A DNA stretch of 64,000 bases, from assembly GCA_964247745.1 (NCBI GenBank), contig CAXTVT010000001.1, positions 62,001 to 126,000 of the forward strand. Direction: 5' to 3'. The translations under genes and the position numbers were made by a program. Below, piece by piece: positions 52,121-60,124 of this stretch. The notes under the pieces were generated by a model that saw only the letters and a list, made by a program, of their open reading frames with translations, had not been told where the DNA came from and searched no databases. The stretch's first letter is position 1; each line of letters opens with the position of its first letter. The DNA comes from RH-AL1 sp964247745. Its GTDB lineage: Bacteria > Pseudomonadota > Alphaproteobacteria > Rhizobiales > Beijerinckiaceae.

Positions 52121-52423
52121 CTACCGATATGAGGAGAGATCGAGCCCGCGGAGCACGCGTGCCTCGTTCGAGAGATCGCCGACGATCCGGCGGACCGGCT
52201 CGGGTGCGAGCTTCAGAAGGGTAGGGGCTGCGACCACCTGGTTCTCCTCGGCGAGATGAGGCTGCTGGTAGATGTCGACGATTTCGAGATCGAGCCGTCC
52301 CACCAGGTAGCGGTCGCAGATGCGCTGGAGATTGGCGATCGCGAACTGCGAGCGGGGCGTCATGCCGGCGACGAACAGGCGCAGGCGATAGGGTGGAGCG
52401 GCCGCGCTCGCGTCGCCGCTCAA
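52121..52423 (-). CDS. kaiB: KaiB-domain protein (second copy)
   Basis: A 100-residue KaiB-fold protein. It starts from an inferred TTG overlapping the stop of the first kaiB by 4 nt (TTGA). The pattern YRLRLFVAGMTPRSQFAIANLQRICDRYLVGRLDLEIVDIYQQPHLAEENQVVAAPTLLKL is KaiB, including the cis-Pro-type AAPTL that marks the fold. It differs from copy 1 in the C-terminal part, ending GLDLSSYR. The paired arrangement suggests the two may compete for KaiC or have different partners. Confidence 0.85.
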   Translation of the reverse strand: MSGDASAAAPPYRLRLFVAGMTPRSQFAIANLQRICDRYLVGRLDLEIVDIYQQPHLAEENQVVAAPTLLKLAPEPVRRIVGDLSNEARVLRGLDLSSYR

Positions 52424-52758
52424 GGCGTCGCGGCCTTGGGCCTGATGTCGAGGCCGACCAGCACCTTCTCCGTGTTGGACAGATCGCCGATGATGCGCTT
52501 CAGCGGCGCCGGCAGCCGGCGCACCAGGGTCGGCACCGCCAGGATCTGGTCGCCGGCGGCCAGCTGCGGGTTCTTCAGGAGGTCGACCACCTCGATGTCG
52601 TAACGCCCGGCGAGATGTTCCTCGCAAACCCGCTTGAGGTTGGCGAGCGCCGCGATCGATTTCGCCGTCTGCCCGGCGACGTAGAGCCGGAGATGGTAGG
52701 GGAGCGCGTCGCCGTCGTCCTGCGGCCCCTCGAGCTCGTCGGGAAGGTCCTCGCTCAT
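52420..52758 (-). CDS. kaiB: KaiB-domain protein (first copy)
   Basis: A 112-residue KaiB homologue. An acidic N-terminal 20 residues precede the domain, YHLRLYVAGQTAKSIAALANLKRVCEEHLAGRYDIEVVDLLKNPQLAAGDQILAVPTLVRRL in outline. In cyanobacteria KaiB switches fold and binds the KaiC CI ring to promote dephosphorylation. The ATG overlaps the kaiC stop by 4 nt (ATGA), so stoichiometry is set by translational coupling. No kaiA gene is present, as usual for non-cyanobacterial kai loci. Confidence 0.9.
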   Translation of the reverse strand: MSEDLPDELEGPQDDGDALPYHLRLYVAGQTAKSIAALANLKRVCEEHLAGRYDIEVVDLLKNPQLAAGDQILAVPTLVRRLPAPLKRIIGDLSNTEKVLVGLDIRPKAATP

Positions 52759-54446
52759 TCGGCACCGCTCCTGCGGGTTGCGATGCTGCGTCGCTCGGCG
52801 TCGAGGACGCTCTCGCGGTGATCGTCCTCCGTTCCGAGGATGCGCTCCTCGTCCTCTTCCGTCTCGAGGCTCGCCCGCAGCTCGTCGATCTGCCGCGCGA
52901 TGAGACCGCGGCGGCGCGCGATCTCGCGGCGGCGGCGCTCCACTTCCTGTCGGCGGCGCATTGCGCCGGCCTCCTCCTGCGCCTCCTGCACGATGCGCGC
53001 GGTGCCGGTCAGCACGCCGGCCGGGCCGATGTAGGCGTCGATCAGGCCGACGCCGGACGCCGACATCTGGAACTCGCGCACCTGGTTGGAATGGCTCATG
53101 CCGCGCGATTTGACGACGTAGAGGGTGCGGCTGCGCTCGCCGTTGGCCTCGACGTCGATCAGCTTGATCCAGGTGTCCATCAGCGACGACAGGCCGAGAT
53201 CGCCGACGTTGTCGAACGTGCCCTCGGTGCGCAGGCTCGTGAACACGGCCGTGATGCCACGGCTCTTCAGCATGTCGACCATGCGCAGCAGCGTCGCCTG
53301 CAGCTCGCTGGCCGGCCCGCGCAGCGACGAGATCGGATCAATCACCAGGAGGCTCGGCTGGAAGCGTTCGACGTCGCGGTGCATCCGCGCCAGATGCATT
53401 TCCAGCCCGTAAAGGCTGGGGCGCGCCGCCTCGAAGCGCAGCAGGCCGCTCGTGACGTGTTGCTCCAGGTCGAGTCCGACCGAGGACAGGTTGCGGCAGA
53501 TCTGCTCGCCGCTCTCCTCGAAGACGAAGGCCATCGCGCGCTCGCCGCGTCGGCAGGCGGCTTCCAGCACGAAGGAGGCGAGAGTGGTCTTGCCGGTCCC
53601 GGCCACGCCCGAGATCAGAACGCTCGACCCTTTGTAGAAGCCGCCGGGGCCGAACATCGCGTCGAGGCTGGCGATGCCGGTCTGCACCACCTCCGAGGAA
53701 ACCTGGTGACGCAGGTTGGTCGAGGTGACCGGCAGCACGCTGATGCCGTCGGCGTCGATGAGGTAGGGATATTCGTTGGTGCCGTGCGCCGAGCCGCGAT
53801 ATTTCACGACCCGCAGGCGGCGCGTGGTGATCTGGTCCTCGACGCGGTTGTCGAGCAGGATCACGCAATCGGAGACGTATTCTTCGAGGCCCTGGCGGGT
53901 CAGCGCCCCGTCGCCGCGCTCGCCGGTGATCACGGTGGTCAGACCGCGATCCTTCAGCCAGCCGAACAGCCGCCGCAGCTCGGACCGCAGCACGGTGGCG
54001 TCGCTCAACCCGGCGAACAGGGTCTCGATCGTGTCGAGCACCACGCGCTTGGCGCCGATCGTGTCGACGGCGAAGCCGAGCCGAATGAACAACCCCTCGA
54101 GGTCGTACTCGCCGGACTCCTCGATCTCGCTGCGCTCGACGCGGACGTGGTCGATGGCGAGCTTGCCCTCGGCGACGAGCGCGTCGAGGTGGTAGCCGAG
54201 CGAGGCGACGTTGGCGACGAGGTCCTCGGCGCGCTCCTCGAAGGTCATGAACACGCCGGGTTCGCCGTGAAGCGTCGCGCCGTTGACGAGGAAGGTCGTG
54301 GCGAACAGCGTCTTGCCGCAGCCGGCCGCGCCGCACACCAGCGTCGGTCGGCCGACCGGGAGGCCGCCGTAGGTGATGTCGTCGAAGCCGGTGATGCCGG
54401 TCGGCGCCTTCGAGATGCCGGATGAAAGTTCGGTTTCAGGCGGCAA
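52755..54446 (-). CDS. kaiC: Circadian-clock-type ATPase KaiC
   Basis: A 563-residue double-domain RecA-like ATPase. CI has Walker A GAAGCGKT (residues 39-46 from the start used) and Glu-Glu in MTFEERAED. CII has GVAGTGKTTL and Glu-Glu in FVFEESGEQ. At the CII phosphorylation site the Ser-Thr pair of Synechococcus reads Ser-Ser (in DLGLSSLMDT), while the upstream Thr426 equivalent appears to be Gly. A charged coiled-coil tail (RRRQEVERRRREIARR) ends the protein. The start is uncertain: TTG at 54446 has GGGGAG 6 nt upstream, but ATGs at 54503 and 54530 are also in frame. It heads the kaiC-kaiB-kaiB-kinase operon and diverges from dapB. Confidence 0.9.
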   Translation of the reverse strand: MPPETELSSGISKAPTGITGFDDITYGGLPVGRPTLVCGAAGCGKTLFATTFLVNGATLHGEPGVFMTFEERAEDLVANVASLGYHLDALVAEGKLAIDHVRVERSEIEESGEYDLEGLFIRLGFAVDTIGAKRVVLDTIETLFAGLSDATVLRSELRRLFGWLKDRGLTTVITGERGDGALTRQGLEEYVSDCVILLDNRVEDQITTRRLRVVKYRGSAHGTNEYPYLIDADGISVLPVTSTNLRHQVSSEVVQTGIASLDAMFGPGGFYKGSSVLISGVAGTGKTTLASFVLEAACRRGERAMAFVFEESGEQICRNLSSVGLDLEQHVTSGLLRFEAARPSLYGLEMHLARMHRDVERFQPSLLVIDPISSLRGPASELQATLLRMVDMLKSRGITAVFTSLRTEGTFDNVGDLGLSSLMDTWIKLIDVEANGERSRTLYVVKSRGMSHSNQVREFQMSASGVGLIDAYIGPAGVLTGTARIVQEAQEEAGAMRRRQEVERRRREIARRRGLIARQIDELRASLETEEDEERILGTEDDHRESVLDAERRSIATRRSGAE

Positions 54447-54687
54447 GAGGGCTCCCCGGAAAAGCGGGCCTTGGCGCAGGCGGCCCGAACGATTTGCAAA
54501 CATCGGCTTGCGCGAACCTTTGGCCTTCATGGCGTTTGGACGCAACTGCGAAGGCACGTGTCGCGATCCCTCGCGATGCGCCACTCGCCGCCCGCCGATT
54601 TCGCGACGGCCGCCCTGCGCGCTGGGCCCTTCCGCCGGTGCGGCGCGGCCCCTATACGAGGCGCGATCTTCACGAGGACCAAACGCG

Positions 54688-55500
54688 ATGGCCGACATGC
54701 GGCTGCTGGTGGTCGGCGCGGCCGGACGCATGGGGCGCACCATCGTGCGCCTCGTCGCCGAGACCGAGGGCCTCGCGCTCTGCGGCGCGCTGGAGCACGA
54801 GGGCTCGCCCGCGCTGGGGCAGGACGCCGGAACGCTCGCCGGGATCGCCGCGGCGGGCGTCGCCATCACGGACGACGCGCTGTCGCTGGTCGTCGAGGCC
54901 GACGGCATTGTCGACTTCTCGACGCCCGCCACCAGCGTCGCGCTGGCCGCGCTCGCCGCGCAGGCCCGGATCGTGCACGTGATCGGCACCACCGGCTTCG
55001 CGCCCGACGACCTCGCCAGGCTCGAGGCGGCCGGACACCACGCCACCCTCGTGCGCTCCGGCAACATGAGCCTCGGCGTCAACCTCGTGGCCGCGCTCGC
55101 GAAGAAGGCGGCGGCGGCCCTCGGAGAGAGCTTCGATATCGAGATCGTCGAGATGCACCATCGCATGAAGGTCGATGCGCCCTCGGGCACGGCGCTACTG
55201 CTCGGCGAGGCGGCGGCGGCTGGCCGCGGCATTGCGCTCGACGAGGCCGCCGTGCGCGGCCGCGACGGCATCACCGGCGCCCGCGTGCCCGGCACCATCG
55301 GCTTCGCCGCGCTGCGCGGCGGCACGGTGGTGGGCGACCACAGCGTGATCTTCGCCGGCGAGGGCGAGCGCATCGAGCTCGTCCACAAGGCCGAGGACCG
55401 CGCCGTCTTCGCGCGCGGCGCGCTGCGGGCGGCGCTGTGGGCGCGCGGGCGCAAGCCCGGGCTCTTCGCCATGGCCGACGTGCTCGGACTGCCGGACTGA
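54688..55500 (+). CDS. dapB: 4-hydroxy-tetrahydrodipicolinate reductase
   Basis: A 270-residue NAD(P)H-dependent reductase of lysine/DAP synthesis. The dinucleotide motif is VVGAAGRMGRTI (about residue 8). The catalytic motif EMHHRMKVDAPSGTALLLGE contains the His and Lys of the family (about residue 157). IGTTGF and SGNMSLGVNL surround the active site. The protein has the normal length. gpmA follows 37 nt later, an arrangement common in Rhizobiales. Confidence 0.96.
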   Translation: MADMRLLVVGAAGRMGRTIVRLVAETEGLALCGALEHEGSPALGQDAGTLAGIAAAGVAITDDALSLVVEADGIVDFSTPATSVALAALAAQARIVHVIGTTGFAPDDLARLEAAGHHATLVRSGNMSLGVNLVAALAKKAAAALGESFDIEIVEMHHRMKVDAPSGTALLLGEAAAAGRGIALDEAAVRGRDGITGARVPGTIGFAALRGGTVVGDHSVIFAGEGERIELVHKAEDRAVFARGALRAALWARGRKPGLFAMADVLGLPD

Positions 55501-55537
55501 CGGTCTCAATGCTGACGAACGAACAAGGACGACCCGA

Positions 55538-56200
55538 TTGACCGAACGCACCCTGGTCCTGCTCCGCCACGGGCAGAGCGAATGGAACCTGAAGAACCTC
55601 TTCACCGGCTGGAAGGACCCCGCGCTGACCGAGCGCGGCGTCGACGAGGCGCGGGCCGCCGGATCGGCGCTCAAGCGGCTCGGCCTGCGCTTCGATCGCG
55701 CCTTCGTCTCCGACCTTTCCCGCGCGCAGGAGACGTTGCGCATCTGCCAGGAGATGATGGGCACGAGCCTGAAGCCGATCGTCAACAAGGCGCTGCGCGA
55801 GCGCGACTACGGCGACCTCGCCGGCCTCAACAAGGACGAGGCGCGGGAGAAATGGGGCGACGAGCAGGTTCGCGTCTGGCGGCGCTCCTACGACACGCCG
55901 CCGCCGGGCGGCGAGAGCCTGCGCGACACCGTGGGGCGCACGCTTCCCTACTACTGCCAGGCCATCCTGCCCTGCGTCCTGCGCGGCGAGTCGGTGCTGG
56001 TGGCCGCACACGGCAACAGCTTGCGGGCGCTGGTGATGGTGCTGGACGGGCTCAACGCCACCACGATCCCGACGGTCGAGATCCATACCGGCGTGCCGCT
56101 GGTCTACCAGCTCGGCGCCGACTCCCTGGTGCTGTCGAAGAAGATCATCGAGCCGGAGATCGCGGCTCGCGCGCCGGACGACAGGCTGCCTCGCGGTTAA
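55538..56200 (+). CDS. gpmA: 2,3-bisphosphoglycerate-dependent phosphoglycerate mutase
   Basis: A 220-residue glycolytic mutase (3-phosphoglycerate to 2-phosphoglycerate). It starts with TTG. The catalytic phosphohistidine is in LVLLRHGQSEWNLKNLFTGW (about residue 10), with ERDYGDLAGLNKDEAR (the catalytic Glu) and VLVAAHGNSLRALVMVLDG (second His). The length matches the short alphaproteobacterial form. The inserted loop typical of the E. coli form is shorter here, as in related genomes. Confidence 0.95.
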   Translation: MTERTLVLLRHGQSEWNLKNLFTGWKDPALTERGVDEARAAGSALKRLGLRFDRAFVSDLSRAQETLRICQEMMGTSLKPIVNKALRERDYGDLAGLNKDEAREKWGDEQVRVWRRSYDTPPPGGESLRDTVGRTLPYYCQAILPCVLRGESVLVAAHGNSLRALVMVLDGLNATTIPTVEIHTGVPLVYQLGADSLVLSKKIIEPEIAARAPDDRLPRG

Positions 56201-56336
56201 GCATCGGTGCAGGTCCGCGATCGCCGGCGTAGGTGCGGCGGAACGATACGACGAAGGTCGTGGTTTCGAAACCTTGACCGGCGGGCGGCCGTATCGGCAT
56301 TGCGGACGGCGCCGGGCGGCCCTGAAAGTCTCAACG

Positions 56337-56873
56337 ATGTCGCATCTCGAAATCATGCTGGTCGACGACGATCCTCTCGTTCGTCACGTCATCGCCGACG
56401 AACTCGAGGAAGCCGGTCACTTCGTGACGCCGGCCGTCGGCGGCGATGCCGCGCTCGAACTGCTGCGCGAGGCCGACACGAACTACGACCTCATCCTGAT
56501 CGACTACACCATGCCCGGCATGTCGGGCACGGACCTTGCCCACCACATCCTCGCGAGCGATCCGCAGGCCAAGCTTGCCATCCTCACCGGGCATGTCGAA
56601 TTGCCCGATGCGCCGCCGTGCCCGGTGCTGACGAAAGGCGTGCGGATGAGCGAACTCATCAAGGCGATCGAGGCTGTCGCCGCCGGACAGGACGTCCGCC
56701 TCGCCCACGACGCCAGCGCGACGCGCGTCGACCGGCTCGTCGACCAGATCGCGACCAAGCCGGCGATCGGCGGCGTGCGCGGCGGCCTGGGGCAGACCTA
56801 CGGGGCGATGGTCGAGGACGACGCGTTGCCGGACGCCTTCGCCTCGGTGCTCGATCGCCTTCCGGAGAAGTGA
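56337..56873 (+). CDS. Response regulator receiver protein
   Basis: A 178-residue protein with a receiver domain (residues 1-115): LEIMLVDDDPLVRHVI, the phosphoacceptor in LILIDYTMPGMSG (about residue 61), Thr in LAILTGHV and Lys in VLTKGVRM. The C-terminal 60 residues carry no known output domain; a DNA-binding or enzymatic motif is not seen. It may regulate by protein contact. Its stop overlaps the alkB start by GTGA. Confidence 0.85.
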   Translation: MSHLEIMLVDDDPLVRHVIADELEEAGHFVTPAVGGDAALELLREADTNYDLILIDYTMPGMSGTDLAHHILASDPQAKLAILTGHVELPDAPPCPVLTKGVRMSELIKAIEAVAAGQDVRLAHDASATRVDRLVDQIATKPAIGGVRGGLGQTYGAMVEDDALPDAFASVLDRLPEK

Positions 56874-57502
56874 CGGCGCTCGAGTTGGCGCCGGGCCTTC
56901 GCTACGTGCCCGGCTATCTCGACCGCGCGGCACAGTCCACCCTGCTCGACGACCTTCGCGGCGTCCTGCGTCGGGCGCCGTTGTTCCAGCCGACCATGCC
57001 GCGCAGCGGCCAGCCGTTCTCGGTCCGCATGACGAATTGCGGTGCGCTGGGCTGGGTGGCGGACCGCAACGGCTACCGCTACACGGCCACCCACCCGGTC
57101 AACGGTGATGCCTGGCCGATGATGCCGCCGCTCGTCGAGCGAGCCTGGCGCGACCTCGCCTGCCACGGATCCGCGCCGGAGGCCTGCCTCGTCAACTACT
57201 ACGCCGCGGGCGCCCGCATGGGCCTGCATCAGGATCGCGACGAGGCGGGCTTCGCCGCGCCGGTGCTGTCGCTCTCGCTCGGCGACACGGCGCTGTTTCG
57301 CTACGGCGGCACGGAGCGCCGCGGCCCGACGCGCAGTATCAAGCTGAAGTCGGGCGACGCGCTCGTGCTCGGAGGCGCCGCGCGGCTGGCGTTCCACGGC
57401 GTCGATCGCATCCTCGCCGGGTCTTCCACGCTGCTCGCCGAAGGCGGCCGCTTCAATCTCACGATCCGCCGCGTCTCCGCCGAACCTTTCGAGGAGGCTT
57501 AG
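56870..57502 (+). CDS. alkB: Alpha-ketoglutarate-dependent DNA dioxygenase AlkB
   Basis: A 210-residue Fe(II)/2-oxoglutarate enzyme that repairs 1-methyladenine and 3-methylcytosine. The start is GTG with GGAG 3 nt upstream; a longer reading frame exists but is not supported. Iron ligands are His and Asp in GLHQDRDEA and His in LAFHGVDRI, and the 2-oxoglutarate Arg is in FNLTIRR. CLVNYYAAGARMG matches the nucleotide-lid region. Its coupling to a receiver-protein gene suggests a linked stress response, but that is inference. Confidence 0.93.
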   Translation: MTALELAPGLRYVPGYLDRAAQSTLLDDLRGVLRRAPLFQPTMPRSGQPFSVRMTNCGALGWVADRNGYRYTATHPVNGDAWPMMPPLVERAWRDLACHGSAPEACLVNYYAAGARMGLHQDRDEAGFAAPVLSLSLGDTALFRYGGTERRGPTRSIKLKSGDALVLGGAARLAFHGVDRILAGSSTLLAEGGRFNLTIRRVSAEPFEEA

Positions 57503-57606
57503 ACACCATCGTGGAGCCTGCATGCACGGGCGCGGGTCGGGCGCGACCGGAACCGCGAATGCGCAACTCCCGTTCGCTCCAGGATCAAGTGTGAGGGGAA
57601 CCGGTC

Positions 57607-57846
57607 ATGGCGCAGGTGCACTATCAGATCGTCGAGCACGACGGCGGCTGGGCCTACAAGGTCGGCGACGTGTTTTCCGAGACGTTTCGCAGCCACGACG
57701 ACGCGCGCGACGCGGCGGAGACGGCCGCCGCCGAGCAGCAGAGGGGGGGCGACAGCGAAGCGATCGAGTACCAGGATGCCGACGGCAAGTGGAAGATCGA
57801 GGACGCCAAGGGCGACGATCGTCCAAGCGCCGATGTCGAGGGATGA
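57607..57846 (+). CDS. DUF2188-like small protein
   Basis: A 79-residue protein: MAQVHYQIVEHDGGWAYKVGDVFSETFRSHDDARDAAETAA, a pattern close to DUF2188, in which a beta-strand hairpin with WxxK is followed by a helix. The C-terminus is acidic. Such proteins are common near stress or host-interaction genes, but no function is established. It ends inside the next gene start. Confidence 0.7.
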   Translation: MAQVHYQIVEHDGGWAYKVGDVFSETFRSHDDARDAAETAAAEQQRGGDSEAIEYQDADGKWKIEDAKGDDRPSADVEG

Positions 57847-58150
57847 CCGGACCACGCTGGTGGCTCGCTGGCATGCGCTGACGCGCGACGCGCTACCGGC
57901 CATGGCGCCGGTGCAGCGCTGGCCGATCCGTCTCGACCATTGCTTCATGCGCGTCTGCCTCGACGCGGCGCTCGGGTCGCCGTGGACCGCGACCGTCGGG
58001 CGCCCGGCGGTGCGTTCCATGAGCGAAACCCAACTTCTCGCCGCGATCGCCGTCGCCGAGTCCATCGTCGCCGAGCCGGACCGGTTGCCGGCGCTGAATG
58101 CCGCCAGCCTGCGCGGACGGCGTGCGGCGCGCGTGGGCCTGGCGGCGTGA
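57833..58150 (+). CDS. Small conserved hypothetical protein
   Basis: A 105-residue protein beginning MSRDDRTTLVARWHALTRDALPAM, with VQRWPIRLDHCFMRVCLDAALGSPW in the middle, matching a compact family I recall from Rhizobiales, where a Cys and a Trp are conserved. Its ATG lies 14 nt inside the preceding DUF2188-like gene, in another frame. Function is unknown. The next gene overlaps its stop (GTGA). Confidence 0.6.
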   Translation: MSRDDRTTLVARWHALTRDALPAMAPVQRWPIRLDHCFMRVCLDAALGSPWTATVGRPAVRSMSETQLLAAIAVAESIVAEPDRLPALNAASLRGRRAARVGLAA

Positions 58151-58581
58151 CCTCGCGGGAGCGCTGGCGGGTGCGGTCGCGCAACGCCGCGACCTTCCTC
58201 TACGTGCCCTTCGGCATGCTCCACGTGCTGGCGCCGGACAGGTTTCTACCCATCATGCCGCCCGCCGTGCCGCTGAAGCGGCAGGTGGTGATCGTCACCG
58301 GCGTCGCCGAGATCTTCGGCGGCCTCGGCCTGCTGCTGCCGCGCACCCGCAAGGCGGCGGCGATCGGCTTGGCGCTCTACGCGATCGGAGTCTACCCGGC
58401 CAACGTCCACCACGCGCTGGCGCGCAAGAAGGTGCCGCCGCTGCCCGACAGTTGGTGGTACCACGGGCCGCGGCTGGCTCTGCAGCCGGTGTTCGTCTGG
58501 TGGGCGCTGTTCGCGGGCGGGTTGATCCACCGAGGCGGTCCGAAGCCGCGCCGATCGCTGACCAACGCAGACGGCCTCTAA
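58147..58581 (+). CDS. DoxX-family membrane protein
   Basis: A 144-residue integral membrane protein with four hydrophobic segments. The DoxX-type pattern includes NAATFLYVPFGMLHVL, KRQVVIVTGVAEIFGGLGLLLPRTRKAAAIGLALYAIGVYPANVHHAL and LALQPVFVWWALFAGG. GTG overlaps the upstream stop. DoxX proteins are linked to thiosulfate/quinone or redox functions, but the individual role is unknown. It is convergent with, and overlaps by 4 nt, the presumed immunity gene. Confidence 0.8.
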   Translation: MTSRERWRVRSRNAATFLYVPFGMLHVLAPDRFLPIMPPAVPLKRQVVIVTGVAEIFGGLGLLLPRTRKAAAIGLALYAIGVYPANVHHALARKKVPPLPDSWWYHGPRLALQPVFVWWALFAGGLIHRGGPKPRRSLTNADGL

Positions 58582-58937
58582 GGTTTTGGTGGCCTGTGCT
58601 TCGACTTGGGGACGAAAATCTTGGTTTTGGGCTTCTCGTAGCGACCGCCTCGGTTGGGGACGCCGATCGCTTGAAGGGTCCAGCCGGCAAAGAATGAGAT
58701 TTCGAGAGGCGCCGAAGCGTCTAGCGCCAGCAAGACCGCCACGGCGGCCTCCCGGTGATCCGGGAGCAGGGCAATCGCGCTGTTGAGGCGTATGGCGAGA
58801 TTTTCGTGATCGAGGAGGGGCAGCAGCACATTCAGCGTGCCCGTCAAGTCCAAGATGGCTTCTTCGGCCGCCGTCTGTCGATCGATGGCTTTGCCGGTCA
58901 TCTTTTGATCGTTGATCGCGTTCCCCACACCCCACAT
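58578..58937 (-). CDS. DUF2019-like putative immunity protein (5' end unclear)
   Basis: A HEAT-like helical protein of 119 residues as called. The core LNVLLPLLDHENLAIRLNSAIALLPDHREAAVAVLLAL and ISFFAGWTLQAIGV resembles the DUF2019 family, which commonly sits beside toxins. The ATG at 58937 lies in the middle of a sensible protein region: the same frame continues upstream (DKAQRLTYAVVAYVDAVRMWG) to the toxin stop, with no ATG, GTG or TTG. The nearest upstream ATG is one frame off. The real start is therefore a rare codon, or a frameshift removed it. Confidence 0.6.
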   Translation of the reverse strand: MWGVGNAINDQKMTGKAIDRQTAAEEAILDLTGTLNVLLPLLDHENLAIRLNSAIALLPDHREAAVAVLLALDASAPLEISFFAGWTLQAIGVPNRGGRYEKPKTKIFVPKSKHRPPKP

Positions 58938-59010
58938 GCGAACGGCATCGACATAGGCGACGACGGCATACGTCAGACGCTGTGCTTTATCGTCGGCGTT
59001 CGAAACGCCC

Positions 59011-60015
59011 TCATCGGACGATGTCCATGCGCTTGAGAGCCCATCGCCCCCAGAACTGTTGTTCCTCGAAGCTCTGAGGCCTCAGAAAGTCGCGAAAGCT
59101 CAGATCGCCCGTCACTTCCTTGAGTTTGCTCGCATAAAAAGCGTTGACTTCCTCGTGCAGCAACTTCGGGATCCGGATGATATTGCCAGTAGACTGCAAT
59201 CGCTCTTGAGCAAAGCGACCTTGGTTCATGCCCTGCTCGACGATATGGTGATATTCGTAGCCGTCGCCGGCCGCGCCGTATCGCTTTTCGACGTCGATCT
59301 TCAAGAAGCTTTGGTAGGATGAAAACGAGGCGTCTGCCGTGTCGACCATCAAGCTGTCGATCGTCGGCGGACCCTTCTCCGCAAATGCCAGCGCCGCTTT
59401 GGAGGCCGAGACCTCTGCACCGAGCTCCTCGGCGAGCTGCGCAAGATCGGCCACGGTCGCGATGTCCGAGGCGATGTCGATGCCGGGGATGAGATCGCCA
59501 GCGAACTCTCCGACAAGCCGGACGACGCGCTTCGCCGTCAAGAGACGCCGCACTACGGAGCGAAACGTCTGTCGTGCGCGCAGACGTTCGACCCTCTTCT
59601 TTCCTTCGTCCGTCTTCAGTCCCGAAGCATCGGCATCGTCCTTGGGGCGAAACTTGCCGCCTCGCCCGTCTAGTGTCCCGGCGGGCCAGCCGGGGCGCAA
59701 AGGATCGTCCGGGCTCGCTTTCCGAATTTGGACGCCGGCTTGTCGACAAATATCGAGACGAGTGAGAAATCTGAGGGCGATCGCGGCTTGCGTGAGATCC
59801 CGTTCGTTCATGGCCTTGCAGATCAGCGCCAATCCGCCCGTCAAACCTTCCATGTCGAATGTCACGTCGAACGCTTCCGCCAACCGTGCTTCAAGCCGGC
59901 TGCGGGGCGGTACCTGAAAGCCGAGCGACGTATTCTCGAGGAGCTGGACGTCTCCTAAAAACGGTCCGTTCCAATCCAAGCCATAATTTATGAATGTGTG
60001 TGTCTTGCGCTGCAT
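59011..60015 (-). CDS. Polymorphic toxin-like protein with HHI-motif nuclease-like C-terminus
   Basis: A 334-residue protein. The N-terminal part is helical. At about residues 105-130 is SPDDPLRPGWPAG...GGKFRPKDD, a proline/glycine linker like that in the toxin at 31.9 kb. A weak hydrophobic stretch (about 165-190) follows. The last 80 residues include YEYHHIVEQGMNQGRFAQERL, STGNIIRIPKLLHEEVNAFYASK, the HH...N...H order seen in HNH/AHH-type toxin nucleases. It is followed by the DUF2019-like gene on the same strand. No secretion system is nearby. Confidence 0.65.
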   Translation of the reverse strand: MQRKTHTFINYGLDWNGPFLGDVQLLENTSLGFQVPPRSRLEARLAEAFDVTFDMEGLTGGLALICKAMNERDLTQAAIALRFLTRLDICRQAGVQIRKASPDDPLRPGWPAGTLDGRGGKFRPKDDADASGLKTDEGKKRVERLRARQTFRSVVRRLLTAKRVVRLVGEFAGDLIPGIDIASDIATVADLAQLAEELGAEVSASKAALAFAEKGPPTIDSLMVDTADASFSSYQSFLKIDVEKRYGAAGDGYEYHHIVEQGMNQGRFAQERLQSTGNIIRIPKLLHEEVNAFYASKLKEVTGDLSFRDFLRPQSFEEQQFWGRWALKRMDIVR

Positions 60016-60124
60016 CGCCGAAACTCCGCCGATGCACGAGGCTAGAACAAAGAGCGAACTCGCGCAACTTTCCCGATCGGACAGCCGCGCTCGACAACCC
60101 TTGTCTTCGAGGCCGACGACCTAA

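Noticed and set aside
54447..55472. Extension of the kaiC frame upstream across dapB
   Set aside because: The extension runs antisense to dapB and is rich in Ala, Ser, Arg and Pro. The conserved KaiC start is near 54446-54530.
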